This document shows, piece by piece, positions 17,402-26,356 of a DNA stretch of 64,000 nucleotides (within the stretch, counting starts at the first letter, position 1; each line of letters opens with the position of its first letter). The DNA comes from an uncultured Roseobacter sp. (GTDB lineage Bacteria; Pseudomonadota; Alphaproteobacteria; Rhodobacterales; Rhodobacteraceae): positions 439,501 to 503,500 of the forward strand of contig CANKZM010000004.1 of NCBI GenBank assembly GCA_947488305.1. The letters are read 5' to 3'. A program made the position numbers and the translations under genes. The notes beneath the pieces are model-generated. The model saw only the letters and a program-made list of their open reading frames with translations. It ran no database searches and had not been told where the DNA came from.

Positions 17402-18580
17402 ATGGTTGCGCTGACACCTGTAGAACGCACCGAACCATCCTTTTACGTTCCCGTTGTCGCCGCTTTCGGGGCGCTGGCCGGCTTGTTTGTTGGCACAGCA
17501 CAAGGCAGCTCGCTGCTTGGCATCCTTGTCGGCGCCGCTCTGATGGGGGTGATTGCGTTCGTTCTGACAAAGGTCATCAAGGATGAACGACGCGGACGCT
17601 TGGCCCTCTTGGTCGCGCTTGCCGCCGCCGGTTTTTCGATGGGCGGAATTGCTGCCGGGATCATCGGTGCGGCATTTGGCTGGTTCTTTGGCTGGATGAG
17701 CTTTTGGCTCTATGAATCCCGGTATCGCCAACATCTGGTGCCTTACCTCACGCCTGGTCAGGTACTCTGGCACTATACATTCCGGGTGATATGCGGTGCC
17801 ATTCTGGTCTTTCTGATTACGCCAATCATCGTGGTCATGCCGCTGAGCTTTAATGCCGAAGACTTCTTTACGTTCACACCGGAAATGCTGCGGTTTGATC
17901 CTGCAGGCTATTCACTCAAACACTACGAAGACTTCTTTACCAATTCCGATTGGCAAGGCGCCCTGGCAAATTCCGTCAAGATCGCGCCAGCGGCCACTTT
18001 GCTTTCGGTCGCGTTTGGAACTCTTGCTGCCATCGGGTTGAGCCAGCCGCATGTTCCTTTCCGTCGAGCGATCATGGCGGTCCTGATCTCGCCTATGATT
18101 GTGCCGCTGATCATCTCTGCCGCGGGCATGTATTTCTTCTACAGCCGGATCGGTTTGCAAGGGACCTACATCGGCGTTGTGCTGGCGCATGCGGCTTTGG
18201 GCATTCCCTTCGTGATCATCACGGTGACGGCGACGCTAGTCGGTTTTGACAACTCGCTGACCCGTGCTGCAGCGAATATGGGGGCAAACCCAGTCACGAC
18301 GTTCTTCCGAGTGCAGATGCCGCTGATCTTGCCGGGCGTCATCTCGGGCGGGCTATTTGCCTTCATCACATCCTTTGACGAGGTGGTTGTCGTGCTGTTT
18401 GTCGGGTCCGCCGGTCAGAAAACGCTGCCTTGGCAAATGTTCACAGGTCTGCGGGAACAGATCAGCCCAACCATTCTGGCGGTGGCTACGATCCTGGTCA
18501 TCATTTCCATCGCGCTTTTGACGGTGGTTGAGATGCTACGGCGTCGATCCGAACGACTGCGCGGGATGAGCCCGGGATGA
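17402..18580 (+). CDS. ABC permease with extra N-terminal membrane segments (PotC type)
   Basis: A 392-residue permease, about 120 residues longer than usual. Residues 14-30, 38-57 and 67-104 form additional hydrophobic, glycine-rich segments (for example AAGFSMGGIAAGIIGAAFGW) before the ordinary first helix at about 127-147. The EAA loop is TRAAANMGANPVTTFFRVQM. GGAGG precedes the ATG 4 bp after the partner permease. The extra segments resemble glycine-zipper helices and may pack against the partner's insert, but that is inference. Its stop overlaps the next gene's start. Confidence 0.85.
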   Translation: MVALTPVERTEPSFYVPVVAAFGALAGLFVGTAQGSSLLGILVGAALMGVIAFVLTKVIKDERRGRLALLVALAAAGFSMGGIAAGIIGAAFGWFFGWMSFWLYESRYRQHLVPYLTPGQVLWHYTFRVICGAILVFLITPIIVVMPLSFNAEDFFTFTPEMLRFDPAGYSLKHYEDFFTNSDWQGALANSVKIAPAATLLSVAFGTLAAIGLSQPHVPFRRAIMAVLISPMIVPLIISAAGMYFFYSRIGLQGTYIGVVLAHAALGIPFVIITVTATLVGFDNSLTRAAANMGANPVTTFFRVQMPLILPGVISGGLFAFITSFDEVVVVLFVGSAGQKTLPWQMFTGLREQISPTILAVATILVIISIALLTVVEMLRRRSERLRGMSPG

Positions 18581-18969
18581 TGCGATACCTTGCAGTGATT
18601 GCTGCTGCACTGGTAGTGTCGCAAAAAGGCGCAGCGGATCCTTCGCTGGAGTGCAGCATAGACCGAAGTTCGCAGGTTGAGATTGGTCAATGCCTGTCCG
18701 AAGTGGAAATCTCGGTCAACAAGGCGCTTGATGTTGCGCTGGAGCTTGCAGGTGACAATGCGCTTGAATTGGATGGCATCACGGAGCGGGAGGTCGCGCT
18801 TCCGGCGCTAGAGAAAGCCCAGACTGCGTGGGAAGCTTATCGAGACGCTGAATGCGACTACACGGGCGCCCTGTACGGGGGTGGGTCAGGTACAGGCATC
18901 GCTATTCAGTCATGCCGCATCATGATGACGCGGGCTCGTACGGATACGCTTTTTGCGAGCCTGCAGTAA
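18577..18969 (+). CDS. LprI-like / DUF1311 secreted protein
   Basis: A 130-residue exported protein with a signal peptide at about 1-20 (MMRYLAVIAAALVVSQKGAA) and the four-cysteine DUF1311/LprI pattern: CSIDRSSQVEIGQCLSEVEI, then AWEAYRDAECDYTGALYGGG and QSCR. In mycobacteria LprI inhibits host lysozyme; in proteobacteria the role is mostly unknown. It overlaps the permease stop by ATGA, so it belongs to the transporter transcript, yet it abuts a converging murein transglycosylase gene with no space between the stops. A wall-protective function would fit that neighbour but is unproven. Confidence 0.8.
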   Translation: MMRYLAVIAAALVVSQKGAADPSLECSIDRSSQVEIGQCLSEVEISVNKALDVALELAGDNALELDGITEREVALPALEKAQTAWEAYRDAECDYTGALYGGGSGTGIAIQSCRIMMTRARTDTLFASLQ

Positions 18970-20325
18970 CTAGCGCAGCTTTTGCAGCAGCGTGAGCGAT
19001 GCGTAACCATCCGGCACCAGACCACGGTTCTTCTGATACGCACGGATGGCATCAATGGTCTTTGGCCCCACGCGACCGTCTATGCCTTTCGTGTCGAAAC
19101 CGGCTCTGGTAAGGCGCTGCTGCATTTCTTTGCGTTCCGCGAAAGACAGCGCCCGATCACCTGTGGGCCAACTCGCACGGATGGGACCGCCCCCCCTGAT
19201 CCGGTCGCTCAGATGGCCGACACCGATCACGTAGGCATCAGCGGTATTATACTTTTCGATTGCTGCGAAGTTATCGAAGATCATGAACGCAGCCCCTTTT
19301 GAGCCGGCAGGGAGCAGAATTGAGGCTTTGCCATGGTTAGGCACCGTTTGGCCTTGCATATCCTTCACGCCAAGACGCGCCCAGGCGCGGGGGCTCTTGG
19401 TGATCTTGCGATCGGCCAACATGTAGTCAAAGCCGCTGGGAAGCTGTACTTCGACACCCCATGGTTGACCTTTTTTCCAACCAGATTTCTTGAGATAGGC
19501 AGCGGTTGATGCAAGGGCGTCCGTTGGGTCATCAGACCAGATATCACGCCGCCCGTCGCCGTTGAAGTCCACCGCATAGGCAAGATAGGACGTCGGAATG
19601 AATTGCGTATGTCCCATCGCGCCGGCCCAGCTTCCTGTCATATTTCGCGGGGCAGTATCACCGTTTTGCAGGATTTTCAGCGCTGCAATCAGCTGCTCTT
19701 CGAAGAACGCGCCGCGACGACCCTCGTAAGCGAGCGTGGCCATGGATTGCACGACATCATTCGACCCGCGAAAGACGCCATAGCCGCTTTCCAATCCCCA
19801 GACTGCCACGACAACTTCTTTTTCCACGCCGTAGCGGCGTTCGATCGCGGTCAGGGTGCTGTTGTAGTTGGCGAGAGCTTTTTTCCCATTGGCAATTCGA
19901 GTGTTGGAGGCCGCGCTGGACAGGTAATCCCAGATCGTCTTTGAAAACTCGGACTGGTTGCGGTCGCGTCGAATGACGTCCTCGTCAAAGCGAACACCTC
20001 TGAATGCGCTATCAAGGGTTTGACGTCGTATCCCCTGCGCTTGCGCGCGCGGCATGAAACCTTGGACCCATTGGTCGAAACCCGCGCGCGACGTGGCCAT
20101 TTGCATGGCGGCCTCCGCCTGACCCTTCGCCACGGCACTGCGCATTTTGGGCCGCAATGCCCTTTCAACGGCCGTCGCGGCTGATGCCACTTGGACGACT
20201 TCGGCGGCGCGCGTTTCGCCTGGTCTTACTTCGGGGCGTGGCGAATATAGGGGTGGCTGAGCTAACGCTGTCTGCGCGACAGCTAATGCCGCGATCAGGC
20301 CTGAAAGAAAGACCATAGGTTTCAT
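18970..20325 (-). CDS. Lytic murein transglycosylase (MltB type) with peptidoglycan-binding domain
   Basis: A 451-residue exported enzyme that cleaves peptidoglycan glycan strands to 1,6-anhydro ends. The signal peptide is at about 1-22. The SLT_2 catalytic domain contains the active-site glutamate in WGLESGYGVFRGSNDVVQSM, and a QFIPTSYLAYAVDFNGDGRR region is typical of MltB. The C-terminus (about 390-451) is a PG_binding_1 domain with the FDTKGIDGRVGPKTIDAIRA repeat. No lipobox cysteine is seen, so it is soluble in the periplasm, unlike enterobacterial MltB. It is a single gene with its own upstream gap. Confidence 0.93.
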   Translation of the reverse strand: MKPMVFLSGLIAALAVAQTALAQPPLYSPRPEVRPGETRAAEVVQVASAATAVERALRPKMRSAVAKGQAEAAMQMATSRAGFDQWVQGFMPRAQAQGIRRQTLDSAFRGVRFDEDVIRRDRNQSEFSKTIWDYLSSAASNTRIANGKKALANYNSTLTAIERRYGVEKEVVVAVWGLESGYGVFRGSNDVVQSMATLAYEGRRGAFFEEQLIAALKILQNGDTAPRNMTGSWAGAMGHTQFIPTSYLAYAVDFNGDGRRDIWSDDPTDALASTAAYLKKSGWKKGQPWGVEVQLPSGFDYMLADRKITKSPRAWARLGVKDMQGQTVPNHGKASILLPAGSKGAAFMIFDNFAAIEKYNTADAYVIGVGHLSDRIRGGGPIRASWPTGDRALSFAERKEMQQRLTRAGFDTKGIDGRVGPKTIDAIRAYQKNRGLVPDGYASLTLLQKLR

Positions 20326-20400
20326 GATGAAGTCCTGCTGCGATTTTTATTAATTACAACAAGTGTAGCGCGAGTTTGGAATCAGCAAAAGGATTCTTGC

Positions 20401-21114
20401 TCAGGCCTCGCGGCGCTCCGCCGATTGCTCCATATGCGTACGGATACGCTCAAGATGAGCCCGCAACATCGGCACCCTGCGCGGACGAAAGCTCTCATCG
20501 GTTCGCAACAGATCGCGCATTCGGTCCAACCGAAAAGTCCGATAGTCCCGTCGCAGCAAACACCAGGCCATCAGGACGTTGCTGTTGTCCAGATAGACCA
20601 ACCCCAAGGGAAGTACGCGTCGTTCTGTTTCCGCGCCCTTCGCGTCGGTATACCGAAAGGCGATTGCAACTTCATCCCAGGTCGCTGCACGCAGAACAGC
20701 GACGTCAATGCTGACGGCATGTGGCGGGGTAAAGCGGTGCGCGCTCAGCACTGCATGCTGCAGCCGATGCGCTTGCCTTGGTGGGACGCGCGCCTTGATC
20801 TTTGCCAGTGCGGACCGGGCCGCCTTTGCCAGAGCCGGATCGCCGATCACAGAAACATCGCGCAAGCCCAGAACCAGCGCTTCGAGTTCGTCATCCTCAA
20901 AGCCGAGCGGCGGCAAAGTCGCATCTTCAATCAGCGTGTATCCAAAACCAGCCTCACCATCGATCACGGCCCCCATGCTGCGAAGCGCGTCGATATCCCG
21001 GTAGATGGTTCGAGCAGACATCTGCATTTCCTGCGCCAGCACGGCGGCGGTTATGGGCGGCGGCAAACGGCGCAGAGTTTGCATCATCTGAAAAAGACGG
21101 TGTGTTCGGCTCAT
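20401..21114 (-). CDS. YafY-type HTH/WYL transcriptional regulator
   Basis: A 237-residue regulator with an N-terminal HTH_11 domain (MSRTHRLFQMMQTLRRLPPP, then MSARTIYRDIDALRSMGAVI) and a C-terminal WYL sensor domain (about 130-215, including GLVYLDNSNVLMAWCLLRRD). I start it at 21114, where the homology begins; the frame extends 106 codons upstream without resemblance to the family. It diverges from a glutathione S-transferase gene with 81 bp between starts, so it very likely controls that gene and itself. Confidence 0.9.
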   Translation of the reverse strand: MSRTHRLFQMMQTLRRLPPPITAAVLAQEMQMSARTIYRDIDALRSMGAVIDGEAGFGYTLIEDATLPPLGFEDDELEALVLGLRDVSVIGDPALAKAARSALAKIKARVPPRQAHRLQHAVLSAHRFTPPHAVSIDVAVLRAATWDEVAIAFRYTDAKGAETERRVLPLGLVYLDNSNVLMAWCLLRRDYRTFRLDRMRDLLRTDESFRPRRVPMLRAHLERIRTHMEQSAERREA

Positions 21115-21195
21115 AAGATCACAATAACATACATCGTGACAAAAACTGTCAGTATGCTCCGGTAGCTCTGTCGCGGATTTCAGAGGGACTAAACC

Positions 21196-21888
21196 ATGAT
21201 ACAGCTTTTGACCTATCCGCCCGCATTCGGCCTCTTTGCGTCCAGCCCGTTCTGCGTCAAGGCGGCATACCTCCTGAACATGACGGGGCTGCCCTGGGCG
21301 CGGGAAGACATCACCGATCCCAGAAAAATGCCGCATGGCAAGCTTCCCGTGATCCGTGACGAAGGTCGGCTGATCGCTGATAGTGATCAAATCCAAAAAC
21401 ATCTGGAGGCAAAAGGACATGACTTCGACCAAGGCCTCTCTGACCTCGACCGGGCAAATGCGCGGGCCTTTATCCGCCTGTCAGAAGAGCACCTATACTT
21501 CCACATCGTGCTGGACCGTTGGGGCAATGATATCATCTGGCCCAAAGTGCGTGACGTCTATTTCGGTTCCATGCCGCCCGGGTTACGGCAGCTGATTGCC
21601 GGCAGTATCCGCCGTAATACGCTGCGGGGCCTGCACAGTCAGGGTCTGGGACGGCTGAGCGAAGACCAGAGGTTGCAACGGATCACACCTGATTTGGAAG
21701 CGCTTGCCACGCGGCTTTGGCAAGGCCGGTTTCTCTTTGGTGAACGTCCCACGTCCGCTGACCTGTCAGTTGCGCCGATGCTTGCAGCCGCTGTTGCCTC
21801 ACCAGGTGAGACGAAGTTGAAATCTCTGGTCGCGGGCAACGAGGTGCTCATGCAATACATCGAGCGAGTGGATGAAACCTGCGGTTAG
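21196..21888 (+). CDS. Glutathione S-transferase family protein
   Basis: A 230-residue cytoplasmic protein with an N-terminal thioredoxin-like GST domain (FGLFASSPFCVKAAYLLNMT; KLPVIRDEGRLIADSDQIQK gives the cis-proline loop and glutathione-binding Ser/Asp). The helical C-terminal domain includes RFLFGERPTSADLSVAPML. The SPFC start resembles subgroups using serine or cysteine in catalysis. It is driven divergently from the WYL regulator, suggesting a stress-induced detoxification role. Its 3' end overlaps the converging rnr stop by 4 bp. Confidence 0.88.
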   Translation: MIQLLTYPPAFGLFASSPFCVKAAYLLNMTGLPWAREDITDPRKMPHGKLPVIRDEGRLIADSDQIQKHLEAKGHDFDQGLSDLDRANARAFIRLSEEHLYFHIVLDRWGNDIIWPKVRDVYFGSMPPGLRQLIAGSIRRNTLRGLHSQGLGRLSEDQRLQRITPDLEALATRLWQGRFLFGERPTSADLSVAPMLAAAVASPGETKLKSLVAGNEVLMQYIERVDETCG

Positions 21889-24140
21889 CGCCTGCTGCGC
21901 TTGACTTTGCGTTTGATCTTGTCGGCCTTGCGCTTGGCTTTGACGTTACGCCGCCGGGGGGACCGGCCAGCCGGCGAACGACGGCCTTGCGCGATTCTTG
22001 CGCCTTCAAGAGACAGCAGGTCGAGCGCAATACCACCTGTGACCGGCACTGTCTCGGCAAGGCGAACCGTCGCTCTTTGACCAAGGCCGATGATCTGGCC
22101 GCTGTCTGCGCCCATCAACGTGTTCGCCTCGGCATCATAGTGGAAATATTCATTGCCGATGGAACGCATGGGCACCAAACCGTCCGCGCCCGTTTCATCG
22201 AGCTTCACAAAGATGCCAAACCGTGCGATCCCACTGACACGGCCGGTGAATTCATTGCCTACCCGCTCGCTCAGATAGGCGGCAAGGTAGCGGTCTGTGG
22301 TGTCCCGTTCCGCGACCATGGAGCGTCGTTCGGTTTCAGAAATATGCTCCCCCGTTGCCTCCAAAGATTCATGATCTTCGGGGGGCAGCCCGTCCTTGCC
22401 CCAACCATGGGCCGCAATCAATGCGCGGTGCACAATCAAATCCGCATAGCGCCGGATGGGCGATGTGAAATGCGCGTATCGCGGCAATGCCAACCCAAAG
22501 TGCCCCAGGTTTGTCGGGCTATAATAGGCTTGCGTCATCGACCGAAGAGTCGAGATGTTGATCAGCTCTGCCTCATCGCTGCCCGCCGCATCATTCAAGA
22601 GACGGTTGAGATGCGCGGTCTTGAGCACCTGACCTTTCGCCAGCGTGTAGCCGCTGGCCTTGGCGGTTTCCCGCAAGGCATCCAGCTTTTCGGGGCTTGG
22701 TTCTTCGTGGACGCGAAAGAGCAGCGGTGCTTTCTTTTCGATCAGCGTTTCTGCGGCACAGACGTTGGCCAGAACCATGAATTCTTCGATCAGGCGATGG
22801 GCGTCCAAACGCTCCTTGAAACGAACGGAGGAAACGGTGCCATCCTCCGACAGCTCGATGCGCCTCTCGGGGAGATCAAGATCAAGAGGTTGCCGCCGCT
22901 CTCTTGCGCTTACCAATGCGCCATAGGCGGCATAAAGCGGCTCCAAAACCGGCTCCAGCAATTCGGCGGTGCGTTCGTTCGGATTCCCGTCAATCGCCTG
23001 CTGGACTTCCTCGTAGTGCAATGACGCGGGCGAGCGCATCAGCCCGCGATGAAAGCTATGGCCGCGTTTCTCACCCTGTGCATCCAGAACAACCCGCACT
23101 GCAATACAGGGGCGTTCTACACCTTCGTGCAAGGAGCATAAATCACCGGAAAGGCGGTCCGGCAGCATTGGCACGACCCTGTCCGGGAAGTAGGTTGAGT
23201 TGCCGCGTTTGCGGGCCTCACGGTCAAGTGCGCTATCCGGGGTTACATAGGCAGCCACGTCCGCGATCGCGACCCAGATGATGTGTCCCCCCTCGTTCGA
23301 AGGGTCTTCGTCGCCTTGGGCGAAGCAGGCGTCGTCGTGATCCCGCGCGTCCGATGGGTCAATCGTGATCAGCGGAATGGTCCGCAGGTCCTTGCGCCCT
23401 TTCAACCCGATGGGTTTGGCCTTGTCTGCAAGCGCAATTGCGTCATCGGGGAAACTGTCGGGGATACCATGCTGGTGGATTGCAATCAGCGAGACGGCCT
23501 TGGGCGCAGAAGGATCGCCCAGTCGCTCTACAACCCGGGCGCGCGGCAAGCCCATTCGGCCTTTTGACCCCGCCTGCTCTGCCTCAACCAGTTCACCGTC
23601 CTGCGCGCCATGGGTGGCGCCGCTTTCAACCTGCCATTCCTTATCCGACCCTTTGTCAATCGGCTGAATGCGTCCACCTTCGGCCGCTTTGCGGAAGATA
23701 CCAACAACCCGTCGCGGGTTTGTCCCGATCCGACGGATCAACCGAGCCTCATAGGTATGTGCTTCGTTCTTGATAACGGTCAGGCGGGCCAGAATGCGGT
23801 CGCCTGCGCCCAGAGCAGGGTCCGACGCACGGGGAATGACCAGAACTACAGGCTCCTGACCCTCGCCGCGCCATTCCATCGGTTTGGCAAAAAGATCACC
23901 ATCCGCGTCGGGGCCGGTGATCTGCAAGACACTGACCGGGGGCAAACGGTCCGGGTCCTGGTAGCTGCGTTTGCGTTTTTCCAAATGACCTTCTGCTTCG
24001 AGCTCTTTCAGAAGCCGTTTCAGGTCGATGCGCGCGGCCCCTTTGATCCCGAAGGCCTTGGCGATATCGCGTTTGGCGGTTTGGGTGGGATTCTGTTCGA
24101 TCCATTCAAGGATTTCGGGTTTGGTTGGGAGCCTGCTCAT
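21885..24140 (-). CDS. rnr: Ribonuclease R
   Basis: A 751-residue 3'-to-5' exoribonuclease that degrades structured RNA. An N-terminal winged-helix region (about 1-60) and cold-shock domains precede the RNB catalytic domain, with the metal-binding aspartates in ITIDPSDARDHDDA at about 259-272. A C-terminal S1 domain (GNEFTGRVSGIARFGIFVKL) and a very basic Lys/Arg tail follow. It is the last gene of a leftward run dapE, DUF2064, rnr, with 5 bp between the last two. Length and domain order are standard. Confidence 0.96.
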   Translation of the reverse strand: MSRLPTKPEILEWIEQNPTQTAKRDIAKAFGIKGAARIDLKRLLKELEAEGHLEKRKRSYQDPDRLPPVSVLQITGPDADGDLFAKPMEWRGEGQEPVVLVIPRASDPALGAGDRILARLTVIKNEAHTYEARLIRRIGTNPRRVVGIFRKAAEGGRIQPIDKGSDKEWQVESGATHGAQDGELVEAEQAGSKGRMGLPRARVVERLGDPSAPKAVSLIAIHQHGIPDSFPDDAIALADKAKPIGLKGRKDLRTIPLITIDPSDARDHDDACFAQGDEDPSNEGGHIIWVAIADVAAYVTPDSALDREARKRGNSTYFPDRVVPMLPDRLSGDLCSLHEGVERPCIAVRVVLDAQGEKRGHSFHRGLMRSPASLHYEEVQQAIDGNPNERTAELLEPVLEPLYAAYGALVSARERRQPLDLDLPERRIELSEDGTVSSVRFKERLDAHRLIEEFMVLANVCAAETLIEKKAPLLFRVHEEPSPEKLDALRETAKASGYTLAKGQVLKTAHLNRLLNDAAGSDEAELINISTLRSMTQAYYSPTNLGHFGLALPRYAHFTSPIRRYADLIVHRALIAAHGWGKDGLPPEDHESLEATGEHISETERRSMVAERDTTDRYLAAYLSERVGNEFTGRVSGIARFGIFVKLDETGADGLVPMRSIGNEYFHYDAEANTLMGADSGQIIGLGQRATVRLAETVPVTGGIALDLLSLEGARIAQGRRSPAGRSPRRRNVKAKRKADKIKRKVKRSRR

Positions 24141-24145
24141 CCCTG

Positions 24146-24745
24146 TCAGGTATCACGCGTGTTCGTTGCCGTCATGCGCAAATCGCGCGCTTCATCGGCA
24201 TCACGTAATTCGTCGATTAGCGCCAGACGCAGGTTGGGAACGGATGCAATGGTGTCGGCCAAAGCATGGGATGTTGACCACCTGACATGCGCAAAGAGGC
24301 TGCGCGGTGCCGGACGTGCATTTTTCAGACCAATCAGCCAATAGCCGCCGTCGGGTGCTGGCCCAAAAACGGCTTCGGCGGGACCGAGGGCGTCGAAGGC
24401 CCGTGCGATGTGCCCGCGTGTGATACCGGGTATATCCGCACCAATGACACAAACAGGTCCCGGGGGTTGCCGCGTCAGGGCGCGGGCCATTCTGTCTCCG
24501 AGATTGCCATGCCCTTGTTGCATGCGGAGCAGATGCGCGGGCCAAACCCGGCTGGTCATGCCCTCACCGTCCGGGGAAACAGCCAGAACGAGCCGCCAGC
24601 GCGGATCCTGCACTTGTCGGAGCAACCGCTTTGTCTGGTGACGAAACCACCAGGCCGCGCTGGTCATGCCGATCTCCCGACCCAGGCGCGTCTTTACGCG
24701 GCCCGCGCGCGGTTCCTTGAGCATGACAACAAGCGTTCGATTCAC
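24146..24745 (-). CDS. DUF2064 nucleotidyl/glycosyltransferase-like protein
   Basis: A 199-residue protein with the GT-A-like fold pattern of DUF2064: [19 protein letters not shown] (nucleotide-binding start), then [20 protein letters not shown] and [17 protein letters not shown]. It resembles MobA/CofC-like and TIGR04282 proteins; the reaction is not established for this one. Its start overlaps the dapE stop by ATGA and rnr follows within 5 bp, so it is co-transcribed with both. No membrane segment is seen. Confidence 0.85.
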   Translation of the reverse strand: MNRTLVVMLKEPRAGRVKTRLGREIGMTSAAWWFRHQTKRLLRQVQDPRWRLVLAVSPDGEGMTSRVWPAHLLRMQQGHGNLGDRMARALTRQPPGPVCVIGADIPGITRGHIARAFDALGPAEAVFGPAPDGGYWLIGLKNARPAPRSLFAHVRWSTSHALADTIASVPNLRLALIDELRDADEARDLRMTATNTRDT

Positions 24746-25887
24746 GCGAAATAGTCACGCAGAATACGGGTGTAGATCGACTTGAGTTGCTGGATATGGT
24801 CCACTCGCACATGCTCGTCAACCTGATGCATTGACTGACCAACCAACCCAAATTCAACAACTGGGCAATGGTGCCTCACAAAACGCGCATCCGACGTGCC
24901 ACCCGTTGTGCTCAGGTCCGGATCGAGGCCTGTTTCCGCTTTGACCGCTTGTGCTACGAGGTCTGACAAGGGACCGGGAGGCGTAATAAAGCTCTCGCCG
25001 GAGATCTTGATCTTCAACTCGGCTTTGATGCCAAATTCCGTCTCTATTGCGGCGATTTCTTCCCTGATCCACTGCGACAGCGACGCGCCGCTATGAAGAT
25101 CGTTAAACCGGAGATTCACGGTACCCCGGCAGGCAGCGGGGATCACATTGGTCGCCGGATTGCCAGTATCGATCGTGACGATTGCAAGCGTGGAAGGGTC
25201 AAAATAATCTGTGCCTTGATCCAATTCTCTGCTTGCGAGGCGATCCATCAATCGGGCCAGAGCTGGCAGGGGATTCAAAGCGCGACTGGGGTAGGCGGAA
25301 TGACCTTGTTTGCCCATGACCGTGACCCAGGCAGTCATGGAACCGCGCCGCCCGATCTTTATCATATCACCCATCTCATTGGGGCAGGTGGGTTCGCCGA
25401 CAAGACAGACGGTCATGCGCTCGCCCGTCCGTTCCATATTGTCCAGAAGCGCGGTGGTTCCGTCCAGTGCATCGCCTTCTTCGTCGCCGGTTATCGCCAA
25501 TAGAATGGCCCCGTCGGGCGGCGTTTGATGCACAAAATCCACTGCTGCCGCAGCAAAGGCGGCGACACCGGATTTCATATCGGTGGTGCCACGACCATAC
25601 ATCACGCCGTCTTTTATTTCAGCGCTGAACGGGGGCATGCTCCAGTCAGCGGCTTCCCCGATGGGAACCACATCCGTGTGGCCGTTGAAGCCGAATGTCT
25701 TGGGGTGTGCCTTGTCGCCCCAGCGGGCCAACAGGTTGCGGATGCCACCCCGGTCTGCCCATGTGCAGGTGAAGCCTGCCGCATGCAGCAGATCATGCAG
25801 GATATCCAACGCGCCTTCATCTGCGGGCGTCACGGACGGACACCGAACAAGATCAGCGGTCAGGGCAACGGGGTCGATGTTCGTCAT
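24742..25887 (-). CDS. dapE: Succinyl-diaminopimelate desuccinylase
   Basis: A 381-residue M20-family zinc enzyme that removes the succinyl group in the lysine/diaminopimelate pathway, supplying peptidoglycan. The metal ligands are visible: His in [11 protein letters not shown], Asp in [10 protein letters not shown], the Glu pair in [12 protein letters not shown], and the C-terminal His in MHQVDEHVR. Its pathway partner dapD lies 1.5 kb upstream on the same strand, separated by two unknown genes. Length and motifs match dapE well; ArgE-like deacetylases are a less likely alternative. Confidence 0.95.
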   Translation of the reverse strand: MTNIDPVALTADLVRCPSVTPADEGALDILHDLLHAAGFTCTWADRGGIRNLLARWGDKAHPKTFGFNGHTDVVPIGEAADWSMPPFSAEIKDGVMYGRGTTDMKSGVAAFAAAAVDFVHQTPPDGAILLAITGDEEGDALDGTTALLDNMERTGERMTVCLVGEPTCPNEMGDMIKIGRRGSMTAWVTVMGKQGHSAYPSRALNPLPALARLMDRLASRELDQGTDYFDPSTLAIVTIDTGNPATNVIPAACRGTVNLRFNDLHSGASLSQWIREEIAAIETEFGIKAELKIKISGESFITPPGPLSDLVAQAVKAETGLDPDLSTTGGTSDARFVRHHCPVVEFGLVGQSMHQVDEHVRVDHIQQLKSIYTRILRDYFA

Positions 25888-26000
25888 TTTGGCTCCTTGC
25901 AGAGAACTCGCTGCAATCTTCCTACATGTCGTTCAGAAACCTGCAAGCGGAGCGGCCCGTTTTTTCGCCTGATATCTGCGAGCGCAATGGGCTCTTATGC

Positions 26001-26348
26001 CTAGTCGACTTCAGGAAGTGACCCAAAGAATGGTTCCATCTGGGCGACGATCACGGCGTTTTCTTCCAATGCCCGCTGCATCAGTTGCCGTTCTTCGTCC
26101 GAAATCTCATGTCCTTCGGCGAGGCGTTCATCGAGTGTGCCGTAGCCTGTCACATCAAGGGGGGCAGTGTCTGCCTGCTTGAGGATCGCGACCGTTTCGC
26201 GAACGGCTTCAGCCTCATCCACGCCACTTGCAAAGACAACCAACCCGGCGCCCGTGGCCTTTTTTGGCAAACCGTCCCCCGCCTTGCGACCGATCTGGAC
26301 GACCAGCGTGTAGACCTGTTGTTTCGATGTTTTCTTATCCTTCGCCAT
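26001..26348 (-). CDS. Conserved-looking small protein of unknown function
   Basis: I do not recognise a named domain in this 115-residue protein. It has a basic start (MAKDKKTSKQQVYTLVVQIG), a strand-helix pattern (GAGLVVFASGVDEAEAVRET) and an acidic helical end. There is no signal peptide or membrane segment, so it is probably a cytoplasmic alpha/beta protein. It lies 8 bp after the next unknown gene on the same strand, and a 113-bp gap separates it from dapE. Codon use and an undisturbed frame support a real gene. Confidence 0.75.
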   Translation of the reverse strand: MAKDKKTSKQQVYTLVVQIGRKAGDGLPKKATGAGLVVFASGVDEAEAVRETVAILKQADTAPLDVTGYGTLDERLAEGHEISDEERQLMQRALEENAVIVAQMEPFFGSLPEVD

Positions 26349-26356
26349 GCCCTTAG

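Noticed and set aside
15703-17430. A 575-codon open frame antisense to the long permease gene
   Set aside because: Composition is typical of a shadow frame (Arg/His/Gln-rich), it has no recognisable domain, and the sense strand encodes a clear permease with operon-coupled start.
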